From Methylocystaceae bacterium (GTDB taxonomy: Bacteria > Pseudomonadota > Alphaproteobacteria > Rhodospirillales > Terasakiellaceae): a DNA stretch of 64,000 nucleotides. Below, piece by piece: positions 33,658 to 43,526 of the stretch (the first letter of the stretch is position 1; each line of letters begins with the position of its first letter). The stretch spans positions 1 through 64,000 of the forward strand of contig JABXIG010000015.1 of NCBI GenBank assembly GCA_013373205.1. Reading direction: 5' to 3'. The translations under genes were made by a program, and so were the position numbers. Below the pieces are notes generated by a model, which saw only the letters and a program-made list of their open reading frames with translations, did no database searches and had not been told where the DNA came from.

Positions 33658-34929
33658 ATGACGACGCCTAGCTGGTTAACCGACGGTCTGCCACATATCT
33701 GGTTACCCTACAGCCAAATGAAAACCGCCCCGCAACCATTGCCAGCCGTTTCAACTGACGGCTGCACCATTACATTGGAAGGCGGACACAAACTTGTGGA
33801 TGCCATTGCATCGTGGTGGACGGCCTGTCATGGCTATAACCACCCTCATGTCATTGAAGCTATGAAACACCAGCTGGATGTCATGCCGCATGTTATGTTT
33901 GGCGGGTTGAACCATGAACCGGGACTAAAACTTGCCAAACGTCTGGCCCATATGCTGCCCGGCGACCTTAATCGGGTATTCTTTGTTGATTCAGGGTCTG
34001 TCTCCGTCGAAGTCGCCATGAAAATGTGTATTCAATATTGGATCAACAAGGGTGAAAAAGGCCATTCCAAATTTGTCTCCTTTAAAGATGGCTACCACGG
34101 CGACACCTTGGGCTGCATGTCCATTGCCGACCCGGAAGAAGGCATGCATCATGTCTTTAACGATGTCTTGTTTGACCAGTTCGTTATTGATATCCCGCGA
34201 AGCCCGGCTCAATTAAAAGAATTTGATGCGTTTCTAGCCAAACATAAACATGAAATTGCAGGTGTCATCACCGAACCGTTAGTCCAAGGTGCAGGCGGGA
34301 TGAAAATGTTCAGCCCCGAAGTGCTAAAAAGCATGTGCGAAGTTACACAAAAACACGGGCTGTTGTTTATCGTTGATGAAATTTTCACCGGATTTGGCCG
34401 CACAGGGACTATGTTTGCGATCGATCAGGCCGATATCGTTCCCGACATTATCTGCCTGTCCAAAGCCTTAACCGCCGGGACCTGCCCGTTAGCCTGCGCG
34501 GTTGCGCGCGACCATATCTATGAAGCGTTCTTAAGCGACAGTTTTGATGATGCGCTACAGCATGGTCCAACCTATATGGCGAACCCGCTGGCTTGCGCGG
34601 CTGCCAATGCCAGTCTTGATCTGTTTGAAACCGAACCTCGTCTGAAACAGGTTAAACATATCCATCAAAAACTGCGCAATGCCCTAACGCCCATGCAATC
34701 CATCAAAGGGGTCAAGGATATCCGTATCCTCGGTGCCATTGGCGTCGTGCAAGTCTGGGATATCAAGGATGCCAACTGGTTGAAAAAACGCTTTGTCGAA
34801 GAAGGTGTCTGGCTGCGCCCGTTCCGCGATATCATCTATCTGACACCGGCGTTTACTATCAGCGATGATGAACTTGATCACATCACAGGCACGATTGCCA
34901 AAGTTCTGACGGAATGGTCGAAACTTTAA
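33658..34929 (+). CDS. bioA: Adenosylmethionine-8-amino-7-oxononanoate aminotransferase
   Basis: 423 residues, class III PLP aminotransferase. BioA features: HIWLPYSQM at the N-terminus, ASWWTACHGYNHP, VFFVDSGSVSVEVAMKM (PLP phosphate site), FIVDEIFTGFGRTG, and the PLP lysine in ICLSKALTAG. It makes 7,8-diaminononanoate from KAPA with S-adenosylmethionine as amino donor, a biotin step. No other biotin gene is in the window. TAAGGA is upstream. Its stop overlaps the stop of the convergent type I secretion substrate gene by 4 bases. Confidence 0.95.
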   Translation: MTTPSWLTDGLPHIWLPYSQMKTAPQPLPAVSTDGCTITLEGGHKLVDAIASWWTACHGYNHPHVIEAMKHQLDVMPHVMFGGLNHEPGLKLAKRLAHMLPGDLNRVFFVDSGSVSVEVAMKMCIQYWINKGEKGHSKFVSFKDGYHGDTLGCMSIADPEEGMHHVFNDVLFDQFVIDIPRSPAQLKEFDAFLAKHKHEIAGVITEPLVQGAGGMKMFSPEVLKSMCEVTQKHGLLFIVDEIFTGFGRTGTMFAIDQADIVPDIICLSKALTAGTCPLACAVARDHIYEAFLSDSFDDALQHGPTYMANPLACAAANASLDLFETEPRLKQVKHIHQKLRNALTPMQSIKGVKDIRILGAIGVVQVWDIKDANWLKKRFVEEGVWLRPFRDIIYLTPAFTISDDELDHITGTIAKVLTEWSKL

Positions 34930-37900
34930 TCGACCACCTCGATATCCCCTGCAACAACGGTGGTTCCTTGACCGACATTGGCAATGACGGAATAGCCCCC
35001 TGCTGTTTCAGGGCCGTCCGCATCGAAATACAGGTCGCCATTACTGTCTAAAATCACGTTGCTGCCCGCCGTTGCAGTAAGTGTCGAACCATCATAGGCG
35101 CCCGTGCCGCTGATATCTTCAAACGATATGACATTTAAAACCGTCGCATCAATACCTAGGCCAAAGCTTGCGCCATCAAGATAGATTTGATCATCCGCAC
35201 TTGAAAAATCCAGGATTTGATCATTCCCATCATCGAGCTGGAAATAGAAAATATCATTTCCTGCCCCACCTGTTAACTGGTCATCACCTTCACCGCCCCA
35301 CAGGGTGTCATTCCCATCCCCACCATCAAGAATATCATTTCCGGCAATACCATTACTTAAAAACGGATTAGACGTCACATAAACATCACTAACAGCCGCA
35401 CTTTCCCCCGGCGTTAAAGATGAGGTTGTCATGAAAATGATTGATTTCCCATCTGCCGAAATCTGGGCAATCATACTTGAATCAGACAGCGCATCACCGG
35501 CGAATGGTTTATTAATTGTTCTGACATCACCTGTGGTCATATCCTTGATAAAGATATCTTCACCGGAACCTGTATAATCATAACTGATCAAATCTGTTGC
35601 ATCCGAAATAAACACCACATAGCGCCCGTCATCCGAAACAGAAGGTTTGAAGGATGATCCATCAGACTCTGTCCCCGAATAGTTTTCCGTAACTTTAACC
35701 GTTGTGTTGCTAACGGTGTCACGCAGGAAAATGTCCGAATTGGAAAGGGCATCTGTTTGACCATCGACCAGGTTTTTGGCATTGCTTTCAAAAACAACAT
35801 AACGCCCGTTTGATGATATATCTGCAAGACCGCTTGCCGCATCACCAATGACCGATGTATCAGATTTAGACACTAGCGTGTTTGTTTGTCCTACGACATC
35901 ATAAACAAAGACATCGTCTTGTGAATTCCCATCCACAGCATCCAGATCATCTGCCGAAGAATAATAGACGATATAATTTCCATCGCCGGAAATCACCGGA
36001 TCAAACGAAGACAAAATTCCTGAATCTGATTGACCTGTACCTACTTCTTTACTCACCAAAGTCGTCGTGTTCGCGCTCATGTTACGCACAAAAACATCAG
36101 AAACGCTGTTCAAATCATCCGAATCCCCGTACGTCGAGCCCGAAGAAAACGCGATCACATTTCCATCGTAAGACACAGAATATTTTAATACGGAATAGAC
36201 CCCTTCTGTCCCAGAGGCATCTACGGATACTTTCTCCAAAGTTTGATTTGCAATATCCACACGATAAAGCTGGTACGCCCCACCCCCGGCTGCGGAAACA
36301 GCAAGGTCACTGGCCGTACTTATAAAGAAAGCATATTTCCCATCTCCGGATAATGTTACGTCTATCGCAGTCCCCGTGTTTGTAGCCGTGCCATCGCCTT
36401 TATGTGAAATCCACTGAACGGCCCCGGTTTCCAGATTTTTTAAATAAACATCGCTTAGTGCATTCGTATCCGCACTATCAACCGAGGTACTCGTCGCGAA
36501 AGCAACGATGTTTTTATTATCTGCTGTCAGGTTGTACCCATGGCTCGATAAATAAGTCCCACCAGAGACTTCCAAGCCCAAACTATCACTGGAGACCCGA
36601 CCAATAACGGGTCCGTCACCGAAGAGGACATCATCTTCCGTCCCACCATAAATCGTGTCATTTCCGGCCTCGCCAAGGATCCAGTCTTGCCCGGCTAAAC
36701 CAGTGATCTGATCATCCCCTGTGGTACCCAGAATTTGCTCATGTGCAGCCGTTCCTGTAACCACATTTATGCTGCTCGTTGGTGTCGATGTCGTTTCTGT
36801 TTGCGTGTTATTTGTATCGGTTTGCGTGTCCTGAACAATGCCAGCTTCTTGAAAGCCTAAATCGCCGTCATTATTATCACCCAATAAACTTTCGGGATCA
36901 GTTAAGCCAATATCACCAAAACCCAGACTTAAGCTACCATCACCGGAGGCAAAACCTGCCAATCCAACATCTTCACCCGCATCCAGTTCCAGAAGATCTT
37001 CATCTTCACCATCCAGCTGTTCTTCATCAGCCGTTTCGCCCTGCTCCTGTGTATCTTCTGCGGCCAGCTCGGCTGTCACGCTCTGCTGTTCTTGTTTATC
37101 TTCTTCTTTTGACTCTTCACTTTGGGCGCCTAATTCACCAACATCGTTACTGAAAGTCGCACTATCGGTATTCTGACTGGCATCATCCAAAGACCCATTA
37201 ACCGCATTGGAAAACAGACCTGTATTCCCCTCATCTGTGGCATCGCCATCAATGTTATTGGCAACTTCCTGCAAGAGTTCATCACCCGCCTGTTCCGCTG
37301 CCTGCCCATCCATCACAGATTGGCCGGCTGCAAGGGCTGCTGCGACAGCTTCATCCAAGGTGGCCCCGGCTTCAATAGCTGCGGCATAAGCTTCAACTGC
37401 GGCCGCCGCAGCTTCTTCATTATCCCCAAAGGCGCCAGAATTCATCAACGCCTGTTCAATCGCAGCGGCTTCTTCTTGGGTAATTTCCCCATCTGCGGCC
37501 ACGGCGGCGACAAGTTCTTCCGGTGTAGTTTGCTCTGCCTGAACTGGATCATCCTGATTGCCATCGCCTTGCTGGTCTTGGGTATCACCCTGCCCCGTTG
37601 GGCGATTGTCAAAGTCTGGCGGTGGTGGGGGCGGCGGTAAAATATTTAACGCTGGACCATATGCGGCCTGTATATCACCTTCGGACATCAAAATCGGCGG
37701 AGGAGGTGGAGCAAAGCGGCTGTCAAAGGCAAGGGTCTGTCCCGGTTGGTTCAGGACCTGCGCACCTGCATTGGTGCGAACAACAAGTTCCCCGGTTTGG
37801 CCATTCTCTTCGGACATCAAGGTGATACGGTTTTCAAACCCTTCTGGTGCAGCAAAGCCTGCGCCTTTCGTCCCGCGAATACCAATGGTTGCAACCGGGG

Positions 37901-38297
37901 TGTTGATGACCATGGCTTCATCCTGTGTTTTGGAGATGTGCCCGGAAACAAACGAAAACACCCCATCAGCCACACTTAGAACGAGGGAGCCGTTTTCATT
38001 GGCCGGATCGAACACCATTTCATCGATCACCATCTCAGTACCCGCGCCCAAAGAAAGCGTGGTATCATCAGCAAAGATCACCCCGACACTGCCTTGATCT
38101 GACACTTCAAGGGTATCGCCCATAAAGATTTCATCACCTTCGGCCAAATTGGCAACATCACCACTTAATCGGCGCACGGTAATACTGCCCGTCAAAGTTT
38201 CAACACGGCCAGCAGCTTCTGCCGTTCCGGCAAGCTGTGCAAGTTCAACCCCGCGATCACCGAAAGCTTTAAGATCAAAAAGAATATCTTCGGGCAT
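34926..38297 (-). CDS. Probable type I secreted FecR/beta-propeller/RTX protein
   Basis: 1123 residues, acidic, without an N-terminal signal peptide. Residues about 30-200 are a FecR domain (GDEIFMGDTLEVSDQG, VINTPVATIGIRGTKG). Two poly-proline stretches and a long Ala/Glu/Gln-rich linker follow. RTX-like nonapeptides occur near 520-560 and 985-1030 (GGDGNDTLWGGEGDDQL). Between them are seven TolB/WD-like repeats with the core DGxYVVFxS. The domain order and absence of a signal peptide fit a type I secretion substrate with a C-terminal signal, and the ABC and HlyD genes start 134 bases away on the other strand. Adhesin or matrix protein is the likeliest role (inference). Confidence 0.85.
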   Translation of the reverse strand: MPEDILFDLKAFGDRGVELAQLAGTAEAAGRVETLTGSITVRRLSGDVANLAEGDEIFMGDTLEVSDQGSVGVIFADDTTLSLGAGTEMVIDEMVFDPANENGSLVLSVADGVFSFVSGHISKTQDEAMVINTPVATIGIRGTKGAGFAAPEGFENRITLMSEENGQTGELVVRTNAGAQVLNQPGQTLAFDSRFAPPPPPILMSEGDIQAAYGPALNILPPPPPPPDFDNRPTGQGDTQDQQGDGNQDDPVQAEQTTPEELVAAVAADGEITQEEAAAIEQALMNSGAFGDNEEAAAAAVEAYAAAIEAGATLDEAVAAALAAGQSVMDGQAAEQAGDELLQEVANNIDGDATDEGNTGLFSNAVNGSLDDASQNTDSATFSNDVGELGAQSEESKEEDKQEQQSVTAELAAEDTQEQGETADEEQLDGEDEDLLELDAGEDVGLAGFASGDGSLSLGFGDIGLTDPESLLGDNNDGDLGFQEAGIVQDTQTDTNNTQTETTSTPTSSINVVTGTAAHEQILGTTGDDQITGLAGQDWILGEAGNDTIYGGTEDDVLFGDGPVIGRVSSDSLGLEVSGGTYLSSHGYNLTADNKNIVAFATSTSVDSADTNALSDVYLKNLETGAVQWISHKGDGTATNTGTAIDVTLSGDGKYAFFISTASDLAVSAAGGGAYQLYRVDIANQTLEKVSVDASGTEGVYSVLKYSVSYDGNVIAFSSGSTYGDSDDLNSVSDVFVRNMSANTTTLVSKEVGTGQSDSGILSSFDPVISGDGNYIVYYSSADDLDAVDGNSQDDVFVYDVVGQTNTLVSKSDTSVIGDAASGLADISSNGRYVVFESNAKNLVDGQTDALSNSDIFLRDTVSNTTVKVTENYSGTESDGSSFKPSVSDDGRYVVFISDATDLISYDYTGSGEDIFIKDMTTGDVRTINKPFAGDALSDSSMIAQISADGKSIIFMTTSSLTPGESAAVSDVYVTSNPFLSNGIAGNDILDGGDGNDTLWGGEGDDQLTGGAGNDIFYFQLDDGNDQILDFSSADDQIYLDGASFGLGIDATVLNVISFEDISGTGAYDGSTLTATAGSNVILDSNGDLYFDADGPETAGGYSVIANVGQGTTVVAGDIEVVD

Positions 38298-38430
38298 AGT
38301 TCATCCTTACAAAAGACGTTCAGGTAGTGTACCTTTTTACGCAAGATTCATCAATTCTTGGTTAAAATTACGCAAAAACAATGCCGAACGACCAAAGAAT
38401 TGAATAAAAGCGAGGTTTAGGGAAGAACGG

Positions 38431-40134
38431 ATGGAACCGGAGACGCAAAAAGGATTATTCAGGGACGTCTTTGCCCCCCTGATCCCAATTTTAGGGGAAA
38501 TTTTTGCCGCAACATTGGTTATCAATGTGCTGGCTTTTGCTGTGCCGCTTTTCGTCCTTCAGGTCTATGACCGTGTGATTGCCCAAGCCGGACTTTCCAC
38601 CCTGCAAGGACTCATCATCGGGATGGTCGGAGTCATCATCTTTGATTTTATTTTGCGTCAGGCTAGATCGGGGCTATTACAAGATGCCGCCATGCGCATT
38701 GATGCGCGTCTTGCCAAGCGCCTGTTTGCCAAATTCACCGCCCTGCCTTTGCGCATTCTGGAACGCAGACCATCGGCTTTCTGGCAATCGCTTTTTAAAG
38801 ATGTAGACAATATCCGAACAGCCATTGCCGGAATTGGCGCGATCTTGCTTGCAGATCTTCCATTTGCCGCCATCGGGATCATACTGATCGTCGCCATTGC
38901 CAAACCACTGGCCTGGGCCATGCTGATTATTGTACCACTGTTTATCCTGCTGGCCCTTGCCTCCAGCCTGTCTGCCAAACGTTCAACCGTTGCGGAACGT
39001 AACGCCTCGCTGCGTCGGGACAGTCTGATTACGGAAATGATCACAGATCGCACCACTATCAAGGCTTTGGGCCTTGGGTCACATCTTGGGAAATTGTGGG
39101 AAGAACGTCAGGCAAAAACCATCGACAGTGCCATCATCAAAGCCGCGCGAGCCGATCGCTATCATAATCTGGGCAAAACCCTGTTGTTATCTTCCACGGT
39201 CACCTTGACCGGGTTTGGTGCATTGGCGATCATCAATCAGGAAATGACAATTGGGGCTTTGATTGCGGCCAACATGCTGGTGTCACGGATCCTGCAACCC
39301 TTAAACCAACTGGTCCTGCAATGGAAATCCATCAGTGCGGCGCGTCAATCCTATGGTCGGGTCAAACAGGTACTGAATTATCCTGAGGATCAGCAAAACC
39401 CCACTATGAAAATGGAAAGTCCCGACGGACGGATCACGCTGGATGGGGTTTCCTTCCATTTTGGGGATGCTGACAGTGAACCTGTCTTGAAAAACCTGTC
39501 CATGCGCGTCGGCCCCCATGGACTGCATGCGGTGGTTGGCCCCAATGGCAGTGGCAAGACCACCTTGTTAAAGCTGATGCGTGGACTTTACCCGCCTTCA
39601 CAAGGACGTGTTCTTTTAGACAAAGGTGATCTGCATCAATTCAGCGAATCCGAAAAACTGAAATGGTTTGGCTATATGCCGCAAGAAACCCGACTGTTGA
39701 GCGGATCTGTTAAAGACAATCTATCCATGGGCATGCATGCCCCTGACGACAGCGATATCGCCCATGCTGCCAAACTTGCCGGACTTCATGACGATATCCT
39801 TGCCATGAAAAACGGCTATAACACCCAAGTCGGTGAACAAGGTGAAAGCCTGTCGGGCGGCATGCGTCAACGGCTTTCCTTAGCGCGTAGTCTGGTTGCT
39901 GATCCAGCCGTCTTATTGCTGGATGAACCTTCAAACAATATGGATGTAATGGCGGTGCAACGTCTTGCAGACTTGTTAAAACAGCTATCTTCAGATCGCA
40001 CCATCATCATGGTCACCCATTCCCCGGTCTTGTTGAAAGCCTGTGACAGCATCATGGTCCTTGAAAAAGGACAAATCAAAGGCGGGGGCAAGGCGAAAGA
40101 CATCTTACCGAAATTAAAGGGGATGATGCCATGA
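38431..40134 (+). CDS. Type I secretion system permease/ATPase
   Basis: 567 residues. An N-terminal six-helix ABC membrane domain (about 20-310) with PrtD-like features is followed by the nucleotide-binding domain: Walker [13 protein letters not shown], signature SLSGGMRQRLSLAR, Walker B AVLLLDEPSNNMD, and the H-loop histidine in MVTHSP. There is no N-terminal peptidase C39 domain, as in RTX exporters of the PrtD type. It is the first gene of the secretion operon and overlaps the HlyD gene by 4 bases. Confidence 0.93.
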   Translation: MEPETQKGLFRDVFAPLIPILGEIFAATLVINVLAFAVPLFVLQVYDRVIAQAGLSTLQGLIIGMVGVIIFDFILRQARSGLLQDAAMRIDARLAKRLFAKFTALPLRILERRPSAFWQSLFKDVDNIRTAIAGIGAILLADLPFAAIGIILIVAIAKPLAWAMLIIVPLFILLALASSLSAKRSTVAERNASLRRDSLITEMITDRTTIKALGLGSHLGKLWEERQAKTIDSAIIKAARADRYHNLGKTLLLSSTVTLTGFGALAIINQEMTIGALIAANMLVSRILQPLNQLVLQWKSISAARQSYGRVKQVLNYPEDQQNPTMKMESPDGRITLDGVSFHFGDADSEPVLKNLSMRVGPHGLHAVVGPNGSGKTTLLKLMRGLYPPSQGRVLLDKGDLHQFSESEKLKWFGYMPQETRLLSGSVKDNLSMGMHAPDDSDIAHAAKLAGLHDDILAMKNGYNTQVGEQGESLSGGMRQRLSLARSLVADPAVLLLDEPSNNMDVMAVQRLADLLKQLSSDRTIIMVTHSPVLLKACDSIMVLEKGQIKGGGKAKDILPKLKGMMP

Positions 40135-41426
40135 GCCAGCTTGAAAGCCTGATCAAGGATAAAAAGAAATCCCGCTGGCTCTATCCCTCGCGCTTTATCA
40201 TTTTATTGCTGGTTGGTCTTGGATATTGGGCCCATACCACCGTTCTGGATGAAGTTGCCGTGGCGGTTGGTCGGGTGGTGCCTCAAGGTCAGGTCAAGAC
40301 TGTGCAGCATCTGGAAGGCGGGATTATCAAGGAACTGAACATCACCGAAGGCCAGACCATCACGGCGGGTGATCCGCTTATGACCCTGACATTGGGTGTA
40401 GGCAAGCTGAACAGACAAGAACTGCAAAGCGAACTGGATGGTTATCGTCTGGTCGAAGCCCGCCTGCTTGCCCAAAGTCAGAATCAATCCTTTGTCAATT
40501 TCCCTAAAGAAAGTGCAGCGCGTCGCCCCAATATTACGGCACAGGAAAAAACCGCCTTTGAAGCGCGCAAATCTGAACTTGCCGGACAGATCAGCGTTAT
40601 TCAAAAACAGATTAAACAGAAAGAACTGGCCATAGCATCACTGCGTGCCCGGCGCAATTCAGCCTCTAATAAACTGAATATCACCGAAGAAAATCAGGCA
40701 TTGGCCGAAGATGCCATGAATAAGGGCATGGGAACACGCTCTGAATATCTCGAGCTCAGCACCGAGGTTGAAAATCTGTTGGGGCAAATTCGCACCATTG
40801 ATGCCGATATTCCGGCAGCACGCGCAGACATCGAAGAAGCCCGCGCGCGCTTAAATGAAATCCGGTTAAAATATAAACGCGAAGCTTCTGAACAGCTCAG
40901 TAAGGTCGCGCGTGAAATATCGCGCATCGAAAAAGTTTTAAGCCAAGCCAACGAACAGGAAAAACGCACCATCATTCGTGCCCCCATCGGCGGCACGGTG
41001 AAGAATTTGAAATACACCAATGTCGGGGCGGTGGTGCGCCCTGGTGAAGCCATTATGGAACTGGTCCCATCGCGCGACAATCTGGTGGTGGAAGCCCAGC
41101 TCAGCCCTACAGACCGCGGGTATATCCAATTAGGGTTGGAAGCTAAAATCAAGGTGACAGCTTATGATTTTGTCCGCTATGGCGCCTTACCGGGCCGGGT
41201 CATTCAGATTGCACCGGACACCGATAAGACCGAAGACGGCATCCCTTACTATAAAGTCATTATCGCCACAGAACGCACATATCTCGGGGATGGACTAAAT
41301 ACAAAACTTCCGATTACAACGGGTATGGAAACACAAGTCGATATCATCACCGGTCATCGCAGCGTGCTTGAATTTTTCCTGCGCCCGCTTTTGCGTTTAA
41401 AGGACGAAGCCTTCAGAGAGCGTTAA
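40131..41426 (+). CDS. HlyD family periplasmic adaptor of type I secretion
   Basis: 431 residues. One N-terminal membrane helix (about 20-40), a lipoyl-like half with VVPQGQVKTVQHLEGGIIKEL, a long coiled coil (about 140-290) rich in E, Q, R and L, and the C-terminal barrel with APIGGTVKNLKYTNVGAVVRPGE. It bridges the inner-membrane ABC exporter and the TolC channel. ATGA overlap with the ABC gene implies coupled translation. The tolC-like gene starts 71 bases after the stop. Confidence 0.93.
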   Translation: MSQLESLIKDKKKSRWLYPSRFIILLLVGLGYWAHTTVLDEVAVAVGRVVPQGQVKTVQHLEGGIIKELNITEGQTITAGDPLMTLTLGVGKLNRQELQSELDGYRLVEARLLAQSQNQSFVNFPKESAARRPNITAQEKTAFEARKSELAGQISVIQKQIKQKELAIASLRARRNSASNKLNITEENQALAEDAMNKGMGTRSEYLELSTEVENLLGQIRTIDADIPAARADIEEARARLNEIRLKYKREASEQLSKVAREISRIEKVLSQANEQEKRTIIRAPIGGTVKNLKYTNVGAVVRPGEAIMELVPSRDNLVVEAQLSPTDRGYIQLGLEAKIKVTAYDFVRYGALPGRVIQIAPDTDKTEDGIPYYKVIIATERTYLGDGLNTKLPITTGMETQVDIITGHRSVLEFFLRPLLRLKDEAFRER

Positions 41427-41496
41427 TCCATTTTTAAACCTTGGCGTTTATGCTGATGCAGTATTAGGGAATCTGAGTCACATTTAGGGCAAGTTT

Positions 41497-43311
41497 ATGG
41501 GATCGGCTTTTAAACGGTTTTTACAGGCAAGTAGCAGCGCCATGGTCATGATGACTATCGCTTTGACGGCTCAGGCCAACACACTGGCAGAAGAGCTGAC
41601 TTACCTATTGGAAAATTATCCAGCGTTGAAATCCAAAGCCTCCCTCGCTGATGCCGCGCGTGAAGATATCGCTGCGGCCTACGGTCTGAATTCCTTGAAT
41701 GTTAATCTATCCGGCGATACGGGATATCAACATACCGACCAGCCCAGCCAAGACGACTACCGTGTCCAAGGAAACCTGACGGCAACATACACTTTATATG
41801 ACGGTCAATTTGCCCAGTATGAGATTAAAGGGGCTGAAGTCGCCCATCAAAGCAGTATGGCTGATCTTTCAGGTGCGCAAAACCAGGTGATTTTTCAGGG
41901 AATTCAAGCCTACCTGAACCTTGTGATGCAGAATAAACTGGTGGAAATTTCACAGACCAACGTCAAGCTGGTTGAACAGATCAAAACTTTTATTGAAGCT
42001 GAATCCAACATCGGGCGTATGTCGCAAGCTGATCTGTTACAGGCACGTGCCCGCCTTGCCCAGGCTAGAGAAGCCTTGATCGCCTATCAAGGATCGCAAC
42101 GTCAGGGACAAAACCGCTATTTCCAATTATTCCAGCGCGTCCCGGAACAAGGACGTATGCAAGACCCGCTGGCCCCAACCGAAATTGTCCCGGAAAATTT
42201 AGATGAAGCCATCCGGGTTGCGCGCAAACATAACCCCGTCTTAAAAAGTTCGAAACTTCTGGCCGAAGCGGCACAGGCGCGCGTGGGCTCAATCGAAAGC
42301 AACGGCCTGCCCCGCCTTGATCTGGAAGCTTCAGCGGCGCCCAAATATAATGTCGATGGGGTAGATGGCAGTGAAAATGAAGGCAGCGTCCTTTTGAAAC
42401 TGAACTGGAACCTGTTTGACGGACAACGGGTAAAATCCCAGACCCGGGCAGCCAACCTGCGTTATAATGCCGCGCTCATGGACAGCCGCCACAAGCATCT
42501 GCAAAATGAAGAACGCGTGCGCAACGCCTACGCTATGATCGAAACCCAAAGACGCCGTTTTCGCACATTACAAGAAGCCGAATTGATCGCCGATGAAGCC
42601 TTTAAAGCCCGTCATCAAATGATGCAAGCTGGAAAAGAAACCATTATCAACGTGCTCGATACGGCCCTAGAATTGCTTAATGTCCGCATTGCCGTTACTT
42701 CTGCTGATTATGCTCACCGTTTGGCAAATTACCAATTATTACTGGCGACAGGACAACTTAATCAAAAAAATATTGGCCAATTGATTGTTGAAGCCCGCCT
42801 TCAACCCGCTTTGTCTGATCGCAACCCTTTGCTGAAACAAATCATTGATGGCAAACCCATCGCGCCTCAACAAGCAGACCAGACTCCGCAAATGAGCGAA
42901 ATGCCAACATATTCACCCTATGACGACATGGCCCCCATGCAATTGGAAGCCAACCTGCCTGTTGGGAGCCCTGAGGGCTATAACGATATGGCCGCTTTTG
43001 AAGCCGCCCATGGTGCCCCTTTTAGCGATGAACTCGCGCCGGAAAGTGATCCCAGCGAACCTATTGAACTGGGCACTGCTTCCACAGAAGAAGGATATTA
43101 CCTTGTCCTTGGCAGCTTCGCTGAACCCGCTTTTGCACAGGATCGAATTAAACTGATCGGGATAAATGACGCCTTCACTAAACCTGTAGATGTTAATGGG
43201 CAGACCTATCAACGCGTCCTCGTCGGCCCCACCAGCGAAGAAGAAGCCCGTAACACGATGGCCAAGGCATTTGACAAAGGCATCATGGATAGCTGGATTT
43301 TAAAACAATAA
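41497..43311 (+). CDS. TolC family outer-membrane channel with C-terminal SPOR domain
   Basis: 604 residues. A signal peptide (MVMMTIALTAQA, then NTLAEEL) precedes the two TolC/OEP repeats (about 30-430), with YTLYDGQF, LNWNLFDGQRVKSQT and DVLDTALELLNVRI as markers. After an acidic, Pro-rich linker, residues about 530-604 form a SPOR domain (YYLVLGSFAEPAFAQD, YQRVLVGPTSEEEA), which binds denuded peptidoglycan. TolC proteins rarely carry this module, and it may place the secretion channel at division sites or anchor it to the wall. It completes the type I system. Confidence 0.9.
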   Translation: MGSAFKRFLQASSSAMVMMTIALTAQANTLAEELTYLLENYPALKSKASLADAAREDIAAAYGLNSLNVNLSGDTGYQHTDQPSQDDYRVQGNLTATYTLYDGQFAQYEIKGAEVAHQSSMADLSGAQNQVIFQGIQAYLNLVMQNKLVEISQTNVKLVEQIKTFIEAESNIGRMSQADLLQARARLAQAREALIAYQGSQRQGQNRYFQLFQRVPEQGRMQDPLAPTEIVPENLDEAIRVARKHNPVLKSSKLLAEAAQARVGSIESNGLPRLDLEASAAPKYNVDGVDGSENEGSVLLKLNWNLFDGQRVKSQTRAANLRYNAALMDSRHKHLQNEERVRNAYAMIETQRRRFRTLQEAELIADEAFKARHQMMQAGKETIINVLDTALELLNVRIAVTSADYAHRLANYQLLLATGQLNQKNIGQLIVEARLQPALSDRNPLLKQIIDGKPIAPQQADQTPQMSEMPTYSPYDDMAPMQLEANLPVGSPEGYNDMAAFEAAHGAPFSDELAPESDPSEPIELGTASTEEGYYLVLGSFAEPAFAQDRIKLIGINDAFTKPVDVNGQTYQRVLVGPTSEEEARNTMAKAFDKGIMDSWILKQ

Positions 43312-43526
43312 AAATTTATATAATTCATATAATTTAGAATAATATTTCATAAAAATAGAAATTATGTAACTTTATTATTATCATATATCACAAAAACCAA
43401 AATTCTCTTTTCTGATTGTGCTTTTCAACAGTTAATCTATAATGACTCTATACTGAAATATTTCGAAATATTTCAAAAATAAAATTCAATCATAAGTTAA
43501 GCCTACACTATGAAAGGCACAGCTCA

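Noticed and set aside
34926-38297. RTX pore-forming toxin
   Set aside because: The few RTX repeats flank a beta propeller, and there is no hydrophobic pore segment or acyltransferase gene.
43312-43526. Very A+T-rich gap as a replication origin or curved-DNA element
   Set aside because: No DnaA boxes or iterons were seen; it is probably just the chemoreceptor promoter region.
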